Notes: generated by a model not told the origin, from the sequence alone. Shown: positions 14,885-22,310, numbered from the stretch's first letter. The stretch is DNA of 22,310 nt from an uncultured Clostridium sp. (GCA_900540335.1 UQFC01000042.1:1-22310); one strand, 5' to 3'. Made by a program: numbers and translations.

Positions 14885-16339
14885 TTAAGCATCTACGCTG
14901 TAGTTCGGTGCCTCTTTTGTGATATGAATATCATGCGGATGGCTTTCCTTTAAGGATGCTGCAGAAATCTTTATAAACTTTCCTGTTTCCTGGAGAGTAG
15001 GAATATCAGAAGCTCCGCAGTAACCCATGCCTGCACGAAGACCGCCCAGCATCTGGAATACGGTATCCTCTACCAGTCCCTTATATGCAACACGTCCTTC
15101 TACGCCTTCCGGAACCAGCTTCTTTGCATCTGCCTGGAAATAACGATCCTTACTTCCGTTTTCCATAGCTGCAATAGAGCCCATGCCGCGGTATACTTTA
15201 TATTTTCTTCCCTGATACAGCTCGAAGGTTCCCGGGCTCTCATCACATCCGGCAAACAGGCTTCCCATCATACATACATTACCGCCTGCAGCAATTGCCT
15301 TGGTAATGTCTCCGGAATACTTGATTCCGCCGTCTGCAATAATCGGAATACCATACTCTTTTGCAACAGCATAGCAGTCCATAACAGCTGTAATCTGCGG
15401 AACACCAATACCTGCAACCACACGGGTGGTACAGATGGAGCCAGGTCCGATACCAACCTTTACTGCATCTACACCGGCCTCAATCAGAGCGCGGGTTGCC
15501 TCTCCTGTAGCTACATTTCCTGCGATTACCTGCAGCTCCGGATATTTTTCTTTAATCATACGCACACAGCGCAGAACGTTTTCTGAATGACCGTGAGCAG
15601 AATCCAGAACTACCACATCAACCTGAGCCTTCATCAGCGCCTCAACGCGATCCAGAACATTGGCTGTGATTCCAAGGGCTGCACCGCACAGCAGACGGCC
15701 CTTCTCGTCCTTGGCGGACAGCGGATACTTAATCTGCTTTTCAATATCCTTAATGGTAATCAGACCCTTTAAATTAAAGTCATCATCTACGATAGGAAGC
15801 TTCTCCACTCTGGCCTTGGCAAGAATCTTCTTTGCCTCCATAAGAGTGATGCCTTCCTTTGCAGTAACCAGGTTCTCACTGGTCATGCATTCCTTGATTT
15901 TCTTGGTAAAATCCTCTTCAAACTTCAGATCGCGGTTGGTAATAATACCAACCAGCTTGCGGCCCTCTGTAATCGGAACACCGGAAATCCGGAATTTGCC
16001 CATCAGCTCGTCCGCATCCCTCAGAGTGTGCTCCGGGGACAGGAAAAACGGGTCTGTAATGACGCCATTTTCTGAACGTTTAACCTTATCTACTTCCTCA
16101 GCCTGAGCTTCGATGCTCATATTCTTGTGAATAATTCCGATACCGCCCTGGCGCGCCATGGCAATCGCCATGCGATGCTCCGTAACCGTATCCATACCAG
16201 CACTCATCAGGGGAATATTCAGTTTGATCTTCTTGGTCAGATAAGTAGTGAGATCAACCTGATTCGGTACCACCTGGGAATAGGAAGGCACCAGCAGAAC
16301 GTCATCAAATGTAATGCCGTCACCAATAATTGTACCCAT
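14885..16339 (-). CDS. guaB: Inosine-5'-monophosphate dehydrogenase
   Basis: Oxidises IMP to XMP with NAD+, the committed step to guanine nucleotides; its product is the substrate of GuaA. The 484-residue length is usual. The catalytic barrel begins with FDDVLLVPSYSQV near residue 11; a Bateman module of two CBS domains occupies about 95-205 (SGVPITEGRKLVGIITNRDL and EKLPIVDDDFNLKGLITIKD); the barrel resumes with the NAD-contacting VVVLDSAHGHS, the active-site Cys303 in GIGPGSICTTRVVAG, and the flap motif MENGSKDRYF. Start ATG at 16337-16339 with AGAGGA 8 bases upstream. It has its own consensus promoter, a leader with a stable hairpin, and a terminator, so it is monocistronic. Confidence 0.97.
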   Translation of the reverse strand: MGTIIGDGITFDDVLLVPSYSQVVPNQVDLTTYLTKKIKLNIPLMSAGMDTVTEHRMAIAMARQGGIGIIHKNMSIEAQAEEVDKVKRSENGVITDPFFLSPEHTLRDADELMGKFRISGVPITEGRKLVGIITNRDLKFEEDFTKKIKECMTSENLVTAKEGITLMEAKKILAKARVEKLPIVDDDFNLKGLITIKDIEKQIKYPLSAKDEKGRLLCGAALGITANVLDRVEALMKAQVDVVVLDSAHGHSENVLRCVRMIKEKYPELQVIAGNVATGEATRALIEAGVDAVKVGIGPGSICTTRVVAGIGVPQITAVMDCYAVAKEYGIPIIADGGIKYSGDITKAIAAGGNVCMMGSLFAGCDESPGTFELYQGRKYKVYRGMGSIAAMENGSKDRYFQADAKKLVPEGVEGRVAYKGLVEDTVFQMLGGLRAGMGYCGASDIPTLQETGKFIKISAASLKESHPHDIHITKEAPNYSVDA

Positions 16340-16367
16340 TTTTTTGTCCTCTCTTTCGTTGATTTAT

Positions 16368-16392
16368 CCGGCAGAGCCTGACGGGCTGCCGG
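16368..16392 (-). promoter_or_regulatory. Hairpin in the guaB leader
   Basis: CCGGCAG (16368-16374) and CTGCCGG (16386-16392) form a perfect 7-bp G+C-rich stem with an 11-base loop, between the guaB promoter and ribosome binding site. No T-run follows on the minus strand, so it is not a simple terminator. It may protect or regulate the mRNA. Confidence 0.5.
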
Positions 16393-16406
16393 AATATTTA
16401 GTGCCT

Positions 16407-16435
16407 AGTTTAACAAATTTCTGGCTGCTTGTCAA
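16407..16435 (-). promoter_or_regulatory. Sigma-A promoter of guaB
   Basis: On the minus strand a perfect TTGACA (complement of 16430-16435) is separated by 17 bp from TAAACT (complement of 16407-16412). The transcribed leader would be about 60 bases. Confidence 0.85.
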
Positions 16436-16489
16436 ATACTATTTCCAACGATTTTTCGTCTCACATTTTCTGTTTTATTAAAAACTTTT

Positions 16490-16509
16490 CCTAAAAATAC
16501 CTTTTCAGG
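16490..16509 (-). terminator. Probable terminator of the small membrane protein gene
   Basis: CCTAAAAA (16490-16497) pairs with TTTTCAGG (16502-16509) around TACC. One pair is G-U and works only in the minus-strand RNA, which fits a minus-strand terminator. GTTTTT follows after four A residues, so efficiency is doubtful. Confidence 0.5.
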
Positions 16510-16512
16510 GCC

Positions 16513-17007
16513 TTACTGTACAACTTTTCTCGGTGCTGTCTGACGGAAACAGTGAAGCATTTTGTCATTTGGCTCAAAAATAAGACGGATACTTTCGCTG
16601 CCTTTCTGGATCACTGCAGTGTAGGTTTTCACGCCCGGCATCCGGGAAGAGCAGTCCAGGGTCTTTCCTGTCACTTTATAATCAGACAAAACATGGGAAT
16701 CAGAGGGTGCAATCATCTGGATCTCCTCCATGCTGCACTCATATGCTTTTTTTCTTTTGGCTTTTCCCAGAATCTTGTCTACATTCAGCTGCTTGTCTAC
16801 GTACAGATACTCAAATTCCACATGGAAATTTCTGTAAGACAGATAGGTCAGAAAACCAAATACAAACATCAGGATCACAGACAAAATCCCTGATGTCATA
16901 GCCATAACTACAAAAAAAGCTGTAATCACGCCCAAAAGCCCGGTGACCAGCCAGGCATAAGCGGGAGTTTTCCGCCGTACAAGGTACTCTGCATAAGATT
17001 CGTTCAT
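16513..17007 (-). CDS. Small membrane-anchored protein of unknown function (possibly DUF6106-like)
   Basis: A 164-residue protein with two closely spaced membrane segments (about 17-36 and 41-57), then a cytosolic part of about 105 residues rich in beta-type sequence (FHVEFEYLYVDKQLNVDKIL, a basic patch GKAKRKK at 81-87, then AVIQKGSESIRLIFEPNDKM). The layout of a short loop between two helices followed by a PH-like beta domain is common in small Firmicutes membrane proteins; I have a weak recollection of it as DUF6106, which I would not rely on. Start ATG at 17005-17007 with AAGGAG 9 bases before. It lies between groEL and guaB, cut off from both by terminators, so it seems independently transcribed, though no clear promoter was found in 17008-17106. 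Confidence 0.75.
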   Translation of the reverse strand: MNESYAEYLVRRKTPAYAWLVTGLLGVITAFFVVMAMTSGILSVILMFVFGFLTYLSYRNFHVEFEYLYVDKQLNVDKILGKAKRKKAYECSMEEIQMIAPSDSHVLSDYKVTGKTLDCSSRMPGVKTYTAVIQKGSESIRLIFEPNDKMLHCFRQTAPRKVVQ

Positions 17008-17106
17008 AGGTTCTTTCTCCTTTTCTTCTTTCCGTATATGCTATGCCGCTCTGGCAGATACCTGCTCCCCCTTTGAAGAAGAATATCAGGGCCGAAGCAG
17101 ATACAC

Positions 17107-17156
17107 AAAAGGCGCAGGGGAAAACTCATTCATATGGTTTTACCCTTGCGCCTTTT
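17107..17156 (-). terminator. Rho-independent terminator of groESL
   Basis: AAAAGGCGCAGGGGAAAAC (17107-17125) pairs with GTTTTACCCTTGCGCCTTTT (17137-17156) with two small mismatches, an unusually long stem of about 18 pairs around an 11-base loop. The minus-strand 3' arm ends in CCTTTTGT. It lies 32 bp past the groEL stop codon. Confidence 0.85.
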
Positions 17157-17188
17157 GCCGTCAGGCCATGAAAATCACGGACAGCTGA

Positions 17189-18808
17189 TTACATCATTCC
17201 GCCCATTCCGCCTGCCGGCATAGCCGGAGTTTCTTCTTTAATATTAGCTACAACAGACTCGGTTGTCAAGAGGGTGGATGCAACGCTGGTTGCGTTCTGC
17301 AGAGCGCTTCTGGTAACCTTGGCCGGATCCAGAATACCTGCCTTAATCATATCCACATACTCTTCCTTATATGCATCAAAGCCGGTTCCTACCGGAGACT
17401 CTTTTACCTTGTTGATAATAACAGAGCCTTCCAGACCTGCATTTGCTGCGATATGGAATAACGGAGCTTCCAGTGCTTTCAGAATAATCTTTCCACCGGT
17501 TTTCTCATCGCCTTCCAGTTCATCCACACTTGCCTTAATCTGCTCGATTGCATGAACGTAAGCAGAACCGCCGCCTGCGATAATACCCTCTTCCACAGCT
17601 GCTCTTGCTGCAGACAGAGCATCCTCCATACGAAGCTTTGCTTCCTTCATTTCTGTCTCGGTAGCAGCACCTACACGGATTACTGCAACACCGCCTGCCA
17701 GCTTAGCCAGTCTCTCCTGCAGTTTTTCTTTATCGAAATCAGAAGTAGTCTCTTCAATCTGTGCGCGAATCTGTGCAACACGGGCAGCAATCTCACCCTT
17801 GTCGCCGCAGCCGTCTACGATAATTGTGTTCTCTTTCTGAACCTTAACAGATTTTGCGCGTCCCAGCTGAGCCATAGTGGTGTCCTTCAGATCCAGACCC
17901 AGTTCCTCGGAAATCACAGTACCGCCGGTCAGAATAGCCAGATCCTTTAACATCTCTTTTCTTCTGTCGCCATAGCCCGGAGCCTTTACACCTACAACAG
18001 TGAAGGTACCTCTTAACTTGTTGACAATCAGAGTGGTCAGGGCCTCGCCCTCAATATCCTCTGCTACGATCAGCAGCTTGGCACCGGACTGTACAATCTG
18101 CTCCAGAACCGGCAGAATCTCCTGGATATTGGAAATCTTCTTATCAGTAATTAAAATATACGGATCGTCCAGATTTGCTTCCATCTTATCCATATCTGTG
18201 CACATGTAAGCAGAAACATAACCGCGGTCAAACTGCATACCTTCAACCAGATCCAGCTCTGTCTTCATGGTCTTGGATTCCTCAATGGTAATAACACCGT
18301 CATTGGAAACCTTCTCCATAGCCTCTGCAACCATCTCGCCTACTTCGTCATCTGCAGCAGAGATAGCAGCAACTCTTGCGATGCTGTCGCGGCCTTCGAT
18401 CGGCTGACTCATCTTTGCAATTGCTTCTACAGCAGCCTCAGTTGCTTTCTTCATACCCTTTCTTAAAACGATGGGGTTGGCGCCTGCTGCCAGGTTCTTC
18501 ATGCCTTCGTTGATCATAGCCTGTGCCAGAACTGTTGCAGTGGTAGTACCGTCGCCGGCTACATCATTGGTCTTGGTAGCAACCTCTTTTACCAGCTGAG
18601 CGCCCATGTTCTCAAATGCATCCTCCAGCTCGATCTCCTTTGCAATGGTAACACCATCGTTGGTAATCAGCGGAGCACCAAAGGACTTGTCAAGAACTAC
18701 GTTTCTTCCTTTCGGTCCGATGGTTACACGAACAGTATCTGCCAGCTGATTTACACCGGCTTCCAGGGCTTTTCTGGCTTCTACGCCATATTTAATCTGC
18801 TTTGCCAT
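17189..18808 (-). CDS. groEL: Chaperonin GroEL (Hsp60)
   Basis: The 539-residue subunit of the tetradecameric ATP-driven folding chamber; works with GroES in the cytosol. Seen are the ATP-binding blocks VTIGPKGRNVVLDKSFG (28-44) and the phosphate loop GDGTTT (85-90), the apical-domain stretch with IAEDIEGEALTTLIVNKLRG-type sequence, the GVAVIRVGAATETEMKE block with the following helix, and the flexible C-terminal tail AMPAGGMGGMM. Start ATG at 18806-18808 with GGAGG 8 bases upstream. It follows groES by 34 bp with no terminator, and ends before a strong one. Expression is expected to rise on heat shock through the CIRCE element upstream of groES. Nothing unusual in length or motifs. Confidence 0.98.
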   Translation of the reverse strand: MAKQIKYGVEARKALEAGVNQLADTVRVTIGPKGRNVVLDKSFGAPLITNDGVTIAKEIELEDAFENMGAQLVKEVATKTNDVAGDGTTTATVLAQAMINEGMKNLAAGANPIVLRKGMKKATEAAVEAIAKMSQPIEGRDSIARVAAISAADDEVGEMVAEAMEKVSNDGVITIEESKTMKTELDLVEGMQFDRGYVSAYMCTDMDKMEANLDDPYILITDKKISNIQEILPVLEQIVQSGAKLLIVAEDIEGEALTTLIVNKLRGTFTVVGVKAPGYGDRRKEMLKDLAILTGGTVISEELGLDLKDTTMAQLGRAKSVKVQKENTIIVDGCGDKGEIAARVAQIRAQIEETTSDFDKEKLQERLAKLAGGVAVIRVGAATETEMKEAKLRMEDALSAARAAVEEGIIAGGGSAYVHAIEQIKASVDELEGDEKTGGKIILKALEAPLFHIAANAGLEGSVIINKVKESPVGTGFDAYKEEYVDMIKAGILDPAKVTRSALQNATSVASTLLTTESVVANIKEETPAMPAGGMGGMM

Positions 18809-18842
18809 AATTGCATTCCTCCAAATCTGTCTTATTTATCTT

Positions 18843-19127
18843 TTACTCAATCACTGCCAGAATATCATTCTGTTTTACTACTACAAACTTCTCGTCCTCT
18901 ACCTCTACCTCTGTTCCGGAATACTTAGAGTAGATAACCTTATCGCCAACCTTTACCTGCATGGTCACTTCCTTGCCGTCAACCACACCGCCCGGTCCTA
19001 CTGCGATAACTTCTGCCTGCTGAGGTTTCTCCTTTGCCTGGCCCGGCAATACAATACCTGACTTGGTTGTCTCTTCTGCAACCAGCTGTTTTAAAACAAC
19101 ACGGTCAAATAACGGTACTAATTTCAT
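18843..19127 (-). CDS. groES: Co-chaperonin GroES (Hsp10)
   Basis: The 94-residue lid protein that forms a heptamer and caps GroEL. The family start MKLVPLFDRVVLKQ, the mobile loop region EETTKSGIVLPGQAKEKPQQ (about 18-37) that touches GroEL, and the end FVVVKQNDILAVIE are all clear. Start ATG at 19125-19127 with AAGGAGG 8 bases upstream. First gene of the groESL operon; controlled by a sigma-A type promoter and a CIRCE element about 80-120 bp upstream, so HrcA is the expected repressor (hrcA is not in this window). Confidence 0.98.
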   Translation of the reverse strand: MKLVPLFDRVVLKQLVAEETTKSGIVLPGQAKEKPQQAEVIAVGPGGVVDGKEVTMQVKVGDKVIYSKYSGTEVEVEDEKFVVVKQNDILAVIE

Positions 19128-19205
19128 GGATGATTCCTCCTTATTCTTCTTCTACTTTTTTCATTACAGGATTCCTTGGAACCCCTCTTTCGATTCACAA
19201 TACCA

Positions 19206-19234
19206 TTTATACCACGCATTGTTAGCACTGTCAA
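19206..19234 (-). promoter_or_regulatory. Sigma-A promoter of groESL
   Basis: On the minus strand a perfect TTGACA (complement of 19229-19234) lies 17 bp before TATAAA (complement of 19206-19211), which is preceded by TGG, an extended -10. The -35 overlaps the proximal half of CIRCE. Confidence 0.88.
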
Positions 19235-19248
19235 GTGTCGAGTGCTAA
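19222..19248 (-). promoter_or_regulatory. CIRCE operator (HrcA binding site)
   Basis: Minus strand reads TTAGCACTC, nine bases, CAGTGCTAA. The consensus is TTAGCACTC-N9-GAGTGCTAA, so one of 18 bases differs. HrcA binding here should block the overlapping promoter until heat or folding stress. Confidence 0.95.
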
Positions 19249-19324
19249 TTTTATAAAATTTTTAAATTTTCACTTGTCCCCTTTCTTTTTTTTCTCATTC
19301 GTATTACAATATTCATAATAGCAG

Positions 19325-19350
19325 ATTGACAGAACAAACTGTCTGTCAAT
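19325..19350 (+). promoter_or_regulatory. Inverted repeat just before the ribosome binding site of the 19367 gene
   Basis: ATTGACAG (19325-19332) and CTGTCAAT (19343-19350) are perfect reverse complements with a 10-base spacer; a third copy of CTGTC at 19339-19343 allows an alternative, shorter-loop stem. The repeat ends two bases before AAAGGAG. It may be an operator or leader hairpin. I could not fix the promoter, although TACAAT (19305-19310) and CATAAT (19314-19319) are -10 candidates. Confidence 0.45.
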
Positions 19351-19366
19351 AGAAAGGAGTGCACAT

Positions 19367-19933
19367 ATGGCAAAAAAGGGATTGGGAAAATTTGTAATGC
19401 TGGCTGCTGTTGCCGGCGCTGCCGCCGCCGGAATTTCTTACTTCAGAAAATATCAGTCTTTCAATAAGGAACTGGATGAGGATTTCCACGATTTTGAAGA
19501 TGAGGAGGATGCACCTGTTCCGGACAGTACCATGACCCGGAATTATGTGTCTCTCCATGCTGATAAGGACGAATTTCTCGTTGCAGCAGGCGATATGCTG
19601 AATGCAGCCAAGGATGTTGCCGGCGCTGCAAAGAATGTAATGAAGGATGCTGCTGCCATTGTAGCCGATACTACCAGAGAGGCTATGGGCGCCGCTGCTG
19701 ACACTGCCTCCCGCTTCTCCTTCGGCAACAGCGATGAAGAAGATATCTTTGAGGATGAGGATGAGATTTCCGTTTCTGCCCCTTCCGGTGAAGATACCCC
19801 CAAAGCAGAACCGGCTCCGGTAAATGAGGAGGAACCGGCCGAAAAAGAAGAAGCTGCAGCTCAGGATACCGTAAGCGTTTCTATCGATACCGAAGCAGCT
19901 CTGTCTGAAGACGGCGAAGAAGTGATGGAATAA
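19367..19933 (+). CDS. Acidic membrane-anchored protein of unknown function
   Basis: A 188-residue protein I do not recognise. An N-terminal basic start (MAKKGLGK) leads into one Ala/Gly-rich hydrophobic segment (about 9-26), which looks like an uncleaved anchor. An acidic stretch (35-48) follows, then an Ala-rich amphipathic helix at about 72-115 (AAGDMLNAAKDVAGAAKNVM and on) with a repeating 11-residue flavour like LEA, apolipoprotein or YtxH-type stress proteins. The last 65 residues are very acidic and low in complexity. Start ATG at 19367-19369 with AAAGGAG about 7 bases upstream. It is the only complete gene on plus here, divergent from groESL with about 240 bp between start codons, and ends at a shared terminator. 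An envelope or stress role is a guess. Confidence 0.85.
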   Translation: MAKKGLGKFVMLAAVAGAAAAGISYFRKYQSFNKELDEDFHDFEDEEDAPVPDSTMTRNYVSLHADKDEFLVAAGDMLNAAKDVAGAAKNVMKDAAAIVADTTREAMGAAADTASRFSFGNSDEEDIFEDEDEISVSAPSGEDTPKAEPAPVNEEEPAEKEEAAAQDTVSVSIDTEAALSEDGEEVME

Positions 19934-19963
19934 TTGGAATAATTAGAATAACTGAAATGATCA

Positions 19964-20011
19964 AAACAGTCCGGACATTCTATCTTAAACAGCAGAACAT
20001 CCGGACTGTTT
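19964..20011. terminator. Bidirectional terminator between convergent genes
   Basis: AAACAGTCCGGA (19964-19975) is a perfect 12-bp inverted repeat with TCCGGACTGTTT (20000-20011), around a 24-base loop. TTTATTT follows on plus. The stop codon of the minus-strand regulator overlaps its right arm, so the hairpin serves both genes, more convincingly the plus one. Confidence 0.75.
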
Positions 20012-21404
20012 ATTTCCAGCAGGAAACAAGAATACGGATTCCCTCACGGATCTCCTCCTCTCTGAGGCTGGCATATCCGAGAACCATTGTGGCAGGCCTG
20101 TGGTTATGCTCCGGATGGATAAAATAGCTGCTGAGGCCATATACTCTCACTCCGGCTGCCAGGGCCTTTTCCATTAACTCCGACTCCTTCTGGTTCTTTT
20201 TCCCCGTCAAAAGCATATGAATTCCTGCATATTCTCCGCCGATCTGAAATTCCCGCGCCAAAGGCGCAAGCTCTTCCAGAAGCACATCATGCTTTGCCTT
20301 ATAAATCGCCCGCATTCTGTTCAGATGCCTTTCAAAATACCCCTGAGAAAGAAACTGATATAAAATATTCTGGTCAATCCGGGATACCGTAGACGCATAA
20401 AATCCTGCATTTCGGCGGTAAATCTTCAAAAGCTCCGGCGGAAGCACAAGATAGCTGACGCGAATAGCCGGCGCAATACATTTGGAAAAGGTTCCCAGGT
20501 AAATGACCTTTCCCTGGCGGTCCATTCCCTGAAGAGCAGGGATCGGCTTGCCCCGGTAACGGAACTCACTGTCATAATCATCCTCAATCAGATAGCGCGC
20601 TCCTCCTGATGCCCATTTCAACAGCTCCTGCCGCCGTCCTACCGTCATTACAACTCCTGTCGGGAACTGGTGGGAAGGCATAACGTAAGCCACATCTGCT
20701 CCGCTTTTTTCTAAAAGGATCGGATCCATCCCCTTTCCATCCATCTCCACAGGAGTCACCGAATATCCCAGACTGCAGAATACCCGGTATGCCTGCTTGT
20801 AGGTGGGATTTTCCATGGCAATCTTTAGATCTCCTCCCAGGATCTGGGCAAGCAGCATCAGAAGATACTCGCTTCCTGCTCCCACAATAATCTGTTCTGC
20901 GCTGCAGTTTACCCCGCGGGCAGAGTGAAGGTAGCTGCGGATTGCCTCACGCAGCCCCGGCTCTCCCTGGTGATTTCCGGAATGAAACATTTCTTTATTG
21001 TCATCCACAAGGGTATTGCGGCTCAGCTTTCTCCATACATTGTAGGGAAAACTGTCCAGATCAATCCCTCTGGGTGAAAAATCAATCCGGCAGTCCGGTC
21101 CCTCCGGCTCACTGGTTGCCATCTCCGGTTCTCCCGGCTGGCCGCCCTCCACCAGTCCCTCAATCCGGCTGACAAAATATCCCCGGTACGGTCTGGACAC
21201 AAGATATCCTTCTGCCAGAAGCTGATCGTAAGCCATCTGCGTCGTACTCCGGCTGACCTTCAGATTCTCCGCCAGCACCCTGGTAGAAGGCAGCCTTTCC
21301 TCTGCCTTCAGACTTCCGTTCCGGATTTCCCCGCGGATATACGCATAAATCTGTTCATACAAAGCTGTTTTCGCTTTTAAATCCAGAGGAATCAAAAGTT
21401 CCAT
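20010..21404 (-). CDS. MocR-type regulator: GntR HTH fused to a class I aminotransferase domain
   Basis: A 464-residue PLP-dependent transcription regulator. The N-terminal winged helix is about residues 10-78 (LYEQIYAYIRGEIRNGSLKA, LPSTRVLAENLKVSRSTTQM, GYLVSRPYRGYFV). A linker of about 25 residues rich in Gly, Glu and Pro leads to the aminotransferase-fold domain, with the PSHQFPTG motif (243-250), the PLP-contacting EDDYDSEFRY (274-283) and the Schiff-base lysine Lys308 in YLGTFSKCIAPAIRVSYLVL. The best-known relatives are PdxR, which controls PLP synthesis, and GabR. No pdx, gab or transporter gene is next to it, so the target cannot be named. Start ATG at 21402-21404 with GGAG 7 bases before; only 14 bp after glnS, so probably cotranscribed with it. 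Confidence 0.9.
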   Translation of the reverse strand: MELLIPLDLKAKTALYEQIYAYIRGEIRNGSLKAEERLPSTRVLAENLKVSRSTTQMAYDQLLAEGYLVSRPYRGYFVSRIEGLVEGGQPGEPEMATSEPEGPDCRIDFSPRGIDLDSFPYNVWRKLSRNTLVDDNKEMFHSGNHQGEPGLREAIRSYLHSARGVNCSAEQIIVGAGSEYLLMLLAQILGGDLKIAMENPTYKQAYRVFCSLGYSVTPVEMDGKGMDPILLEKSGADVAYVMPSHQFPTGVVMTVGRRQELLKWASGGARYLIEDDYDSEFRYRGKPIPALQGMDRQGKVIYLGTFSKCIAPAIRVSYLVLPPELLKIYRRNAGFYASTVSRIDQNILYQFLSQGYFERHLNRMRAIYKAKHDVLLEELAPLAREFQIGGEYAGIHMLLTGKKNQKESELMEKALAAGVRVYGLSSYFIHPEHNHRPATMVLGYASLREEEIREGIRILVSCWK

Positions 21405-21418
21405 GGCACTGCTCCGTT

Positions 21419-22310
21419 TTATTTCTGAATTTTAAATGAACTCTTGAGGGAGACAATCCGGTTGAATACCGGCTGTCCCGGCTGGCTGTCATGGCTGTCT
21501 GCACAGAAATAACCATTTCTTACAAACTGGAAGCTGTCATAGGCCTTTGCTTCAGCCAGAGCCGGCTCCACATAGCAGTTTTTCAGAATTGTCAGGGAAT
21601 TGGGATTCAGATTCAGACTTCCGTCTTCATTTAATTTGCCCTTTTCCTCATCAACAATATTCTCATACAGACGGCATTCTACCTGCTTTGCTGTCTCTGC
21701 AGCAACCCAATGAATGGTTCCCTTTACCTTTCTGTCGCTGGATCCGCCTCTTGTCTCCGGATCATAAGCAGCATGAACCACGGTTACATTGCCGTTCTCA
21801 TCCTTTTCACATCCGGTACAGGTAACGTAATAAGCACCCATCAGACGAACCTCATTGCCCGGGAACATACGGAAGTATTTGCGGACCGGCTCCTCCATGA
21901 AGTCTTCGCGCTCGATGTACAGCTCTCTTCCAAACGGTACCTGACGGCTGCCAAGCTCCGGATTCTCGAGATTATTCTGTACTTCCAGCATCTCAATCTG
22001 GTCTTCCGGATAGTTGTCGATGACAAGTTTCACCGGATTTAAGACTGCCATGGTACGGGCTTTTTTCAGCTTCAGATCCTCGCGGATGCAGTACTCCAGC
22101 ATCGCATAGTCAACGGAGCTGTTTGCTTTTGATACACCGCACAGATCTACGAATTTCTTGATGGACTCCGGTGTAAAGCCTCTGCGGCGGAGTGCTGCGA
22201 TGGATACGAGACGCGGGTCATCCCAGCCGTCTACCACGCCGTCCTCTACCAGCTTTTTGATGTAACGTTTTCCGGTAACCACGTTGGTCAGATACAGCTT
22301 TGCAAACTCA
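21419..22310 (-). CDS. glnS: Glutaminyl-tRNA synthetase, C-terminal part (5' end beyond window)
   Basis: Charges tRNA-Gln with glutamine. The frame runs open to the window edge, so about 297 C-terminal residues are present. From the edge it reads EFAKLYLTNVVTGKRYIKKL and VVDGWDDPRLVSIAALRRRG, then the helical block EYCIREDLK and AVLNPVKLVIDNYPED, and the anticodon-binding beta-barrels with PFGRELYIEREDFMEEP, FRMFPGNEVRLMGAYYVTCT, KGTIHWVAAE and VFNRIVSLKSSFK at the end. The class I KMSKS-like site (VMSKR in E. coli) is VTGKR here, which I believe is usual for this clostridial subgroup. Many Firmicutes lack glnS and use GatCAB, so its presence is informative. The GTG at 22280-22282 is an internal Val codon, not a start. 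Confidence 0.95.
   Translation of the reverse strand, partial: EFAKLYLTNVVTGKRYIKKLVEDGVVDGWDDPRLVSIAALRRRGFTPESIKKFVDLCGVSKANSSVDYAMLEYCIREDLKLKKARTMAVLNPVKLVIDNYPEDQIEMLEVQNNLENPELGSRQVPFGRELYIEREDFMEEPVRKYFRMFPGNEVRLMGAYYVTCTGCEKDENGNVTVVHAAYDPETRGGSSDRKVKGTIHWVAAETAKQVECRLYENIVDEEKGKLNEDGSLNLNPNSLTILKNCYVEPALAEAKAYDSFQFVRNGYFCADSHDSQPGQPVFNRIVSLKSSFKIQK

Noticed and set aside
1..22310. CRISPR array, tRNA or rRNA genes
   Set aside because: No regularly spaced repeat series and no tRNA- or rRNA-like sequence was recognised on reading both strands.

Overview
The window looks like core chromosome of a Clostridia bacterium, most likely Lachnospiraceae. The grounds are strong AGGAGG-type ribosome binding sites, sigma-A style promoters, a CIRCE-controlled groESL operon, a glutaminyl-tRNA synthetase of the clostridial type, a UPF0371 protein, and cdaA-cdaR beside the general PTS genes. 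Family placement is an inference from protein character, not from a marker phylogeny. Almost every gene is on the minus strand; only the partial gene at the left edge, the relics beside it and the gene at 19367 are on plus.

Layout, left to right. 1-605 is the C-terminal end of a UPF0371 (DUF1846) protein, closed by a terminator. 606-1377 is an A+T-rich mobile-element graveyard: a fragment of an IS110-type transposase abuts the C-terminal catalytic part of a tyrosine integrase, ending just past the 3' end of guaA, a known type of integration target. guaA (GTG start, clear promoter) follows. 3079-8036 holds a probable four-gene minus-strand unit: a Wzy-like polysaccharide polymerase, a class I aminotransferase, a hisC-type aminotransferase and an AI-2E/YtvI-family membrane protein translated from a TTG overlapping the hisC stop.

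8132-13883 is the most interesting block. Two uncharacterised membrane proteins, the diadenylate cyclase cdaA, its partner cdaR, an HPr and Enzyme I of the PTS lie in one tightly packed run with overlapping ends, from an extended -10 promoter near 13925 to a terminator at 8099-8124. This physically links c-di-AMP synthesis to the general sugar PTS, in place of the more usual cdaA-cdaR-glmM order.

13946-19248 holds a TIM-barrel sugar isomerase/epimerase with a 15-bp palindrome over its -10 element, guaB with a consensus promoter and a hairpin leader, a small two-pass membrane protein, and groES-groEL under CIRCE. 19367-19933 is an acidic membrane-anchored protein of unknown function on plus, sharing a bidirectional terminator with a convergent MocR-type (GntR-aminotransferase) regulator, which lies 14 bp behind the partial glnS at the right edge.

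No CRISPR array, rRNA or tRNA gene was seen. No dramatic new system is evident; the best leads are the c-di-AMP/PTS operon with its two unknown membrane proteins, the relics at guaA with three repeated octamers, and several regulatory palindromes.
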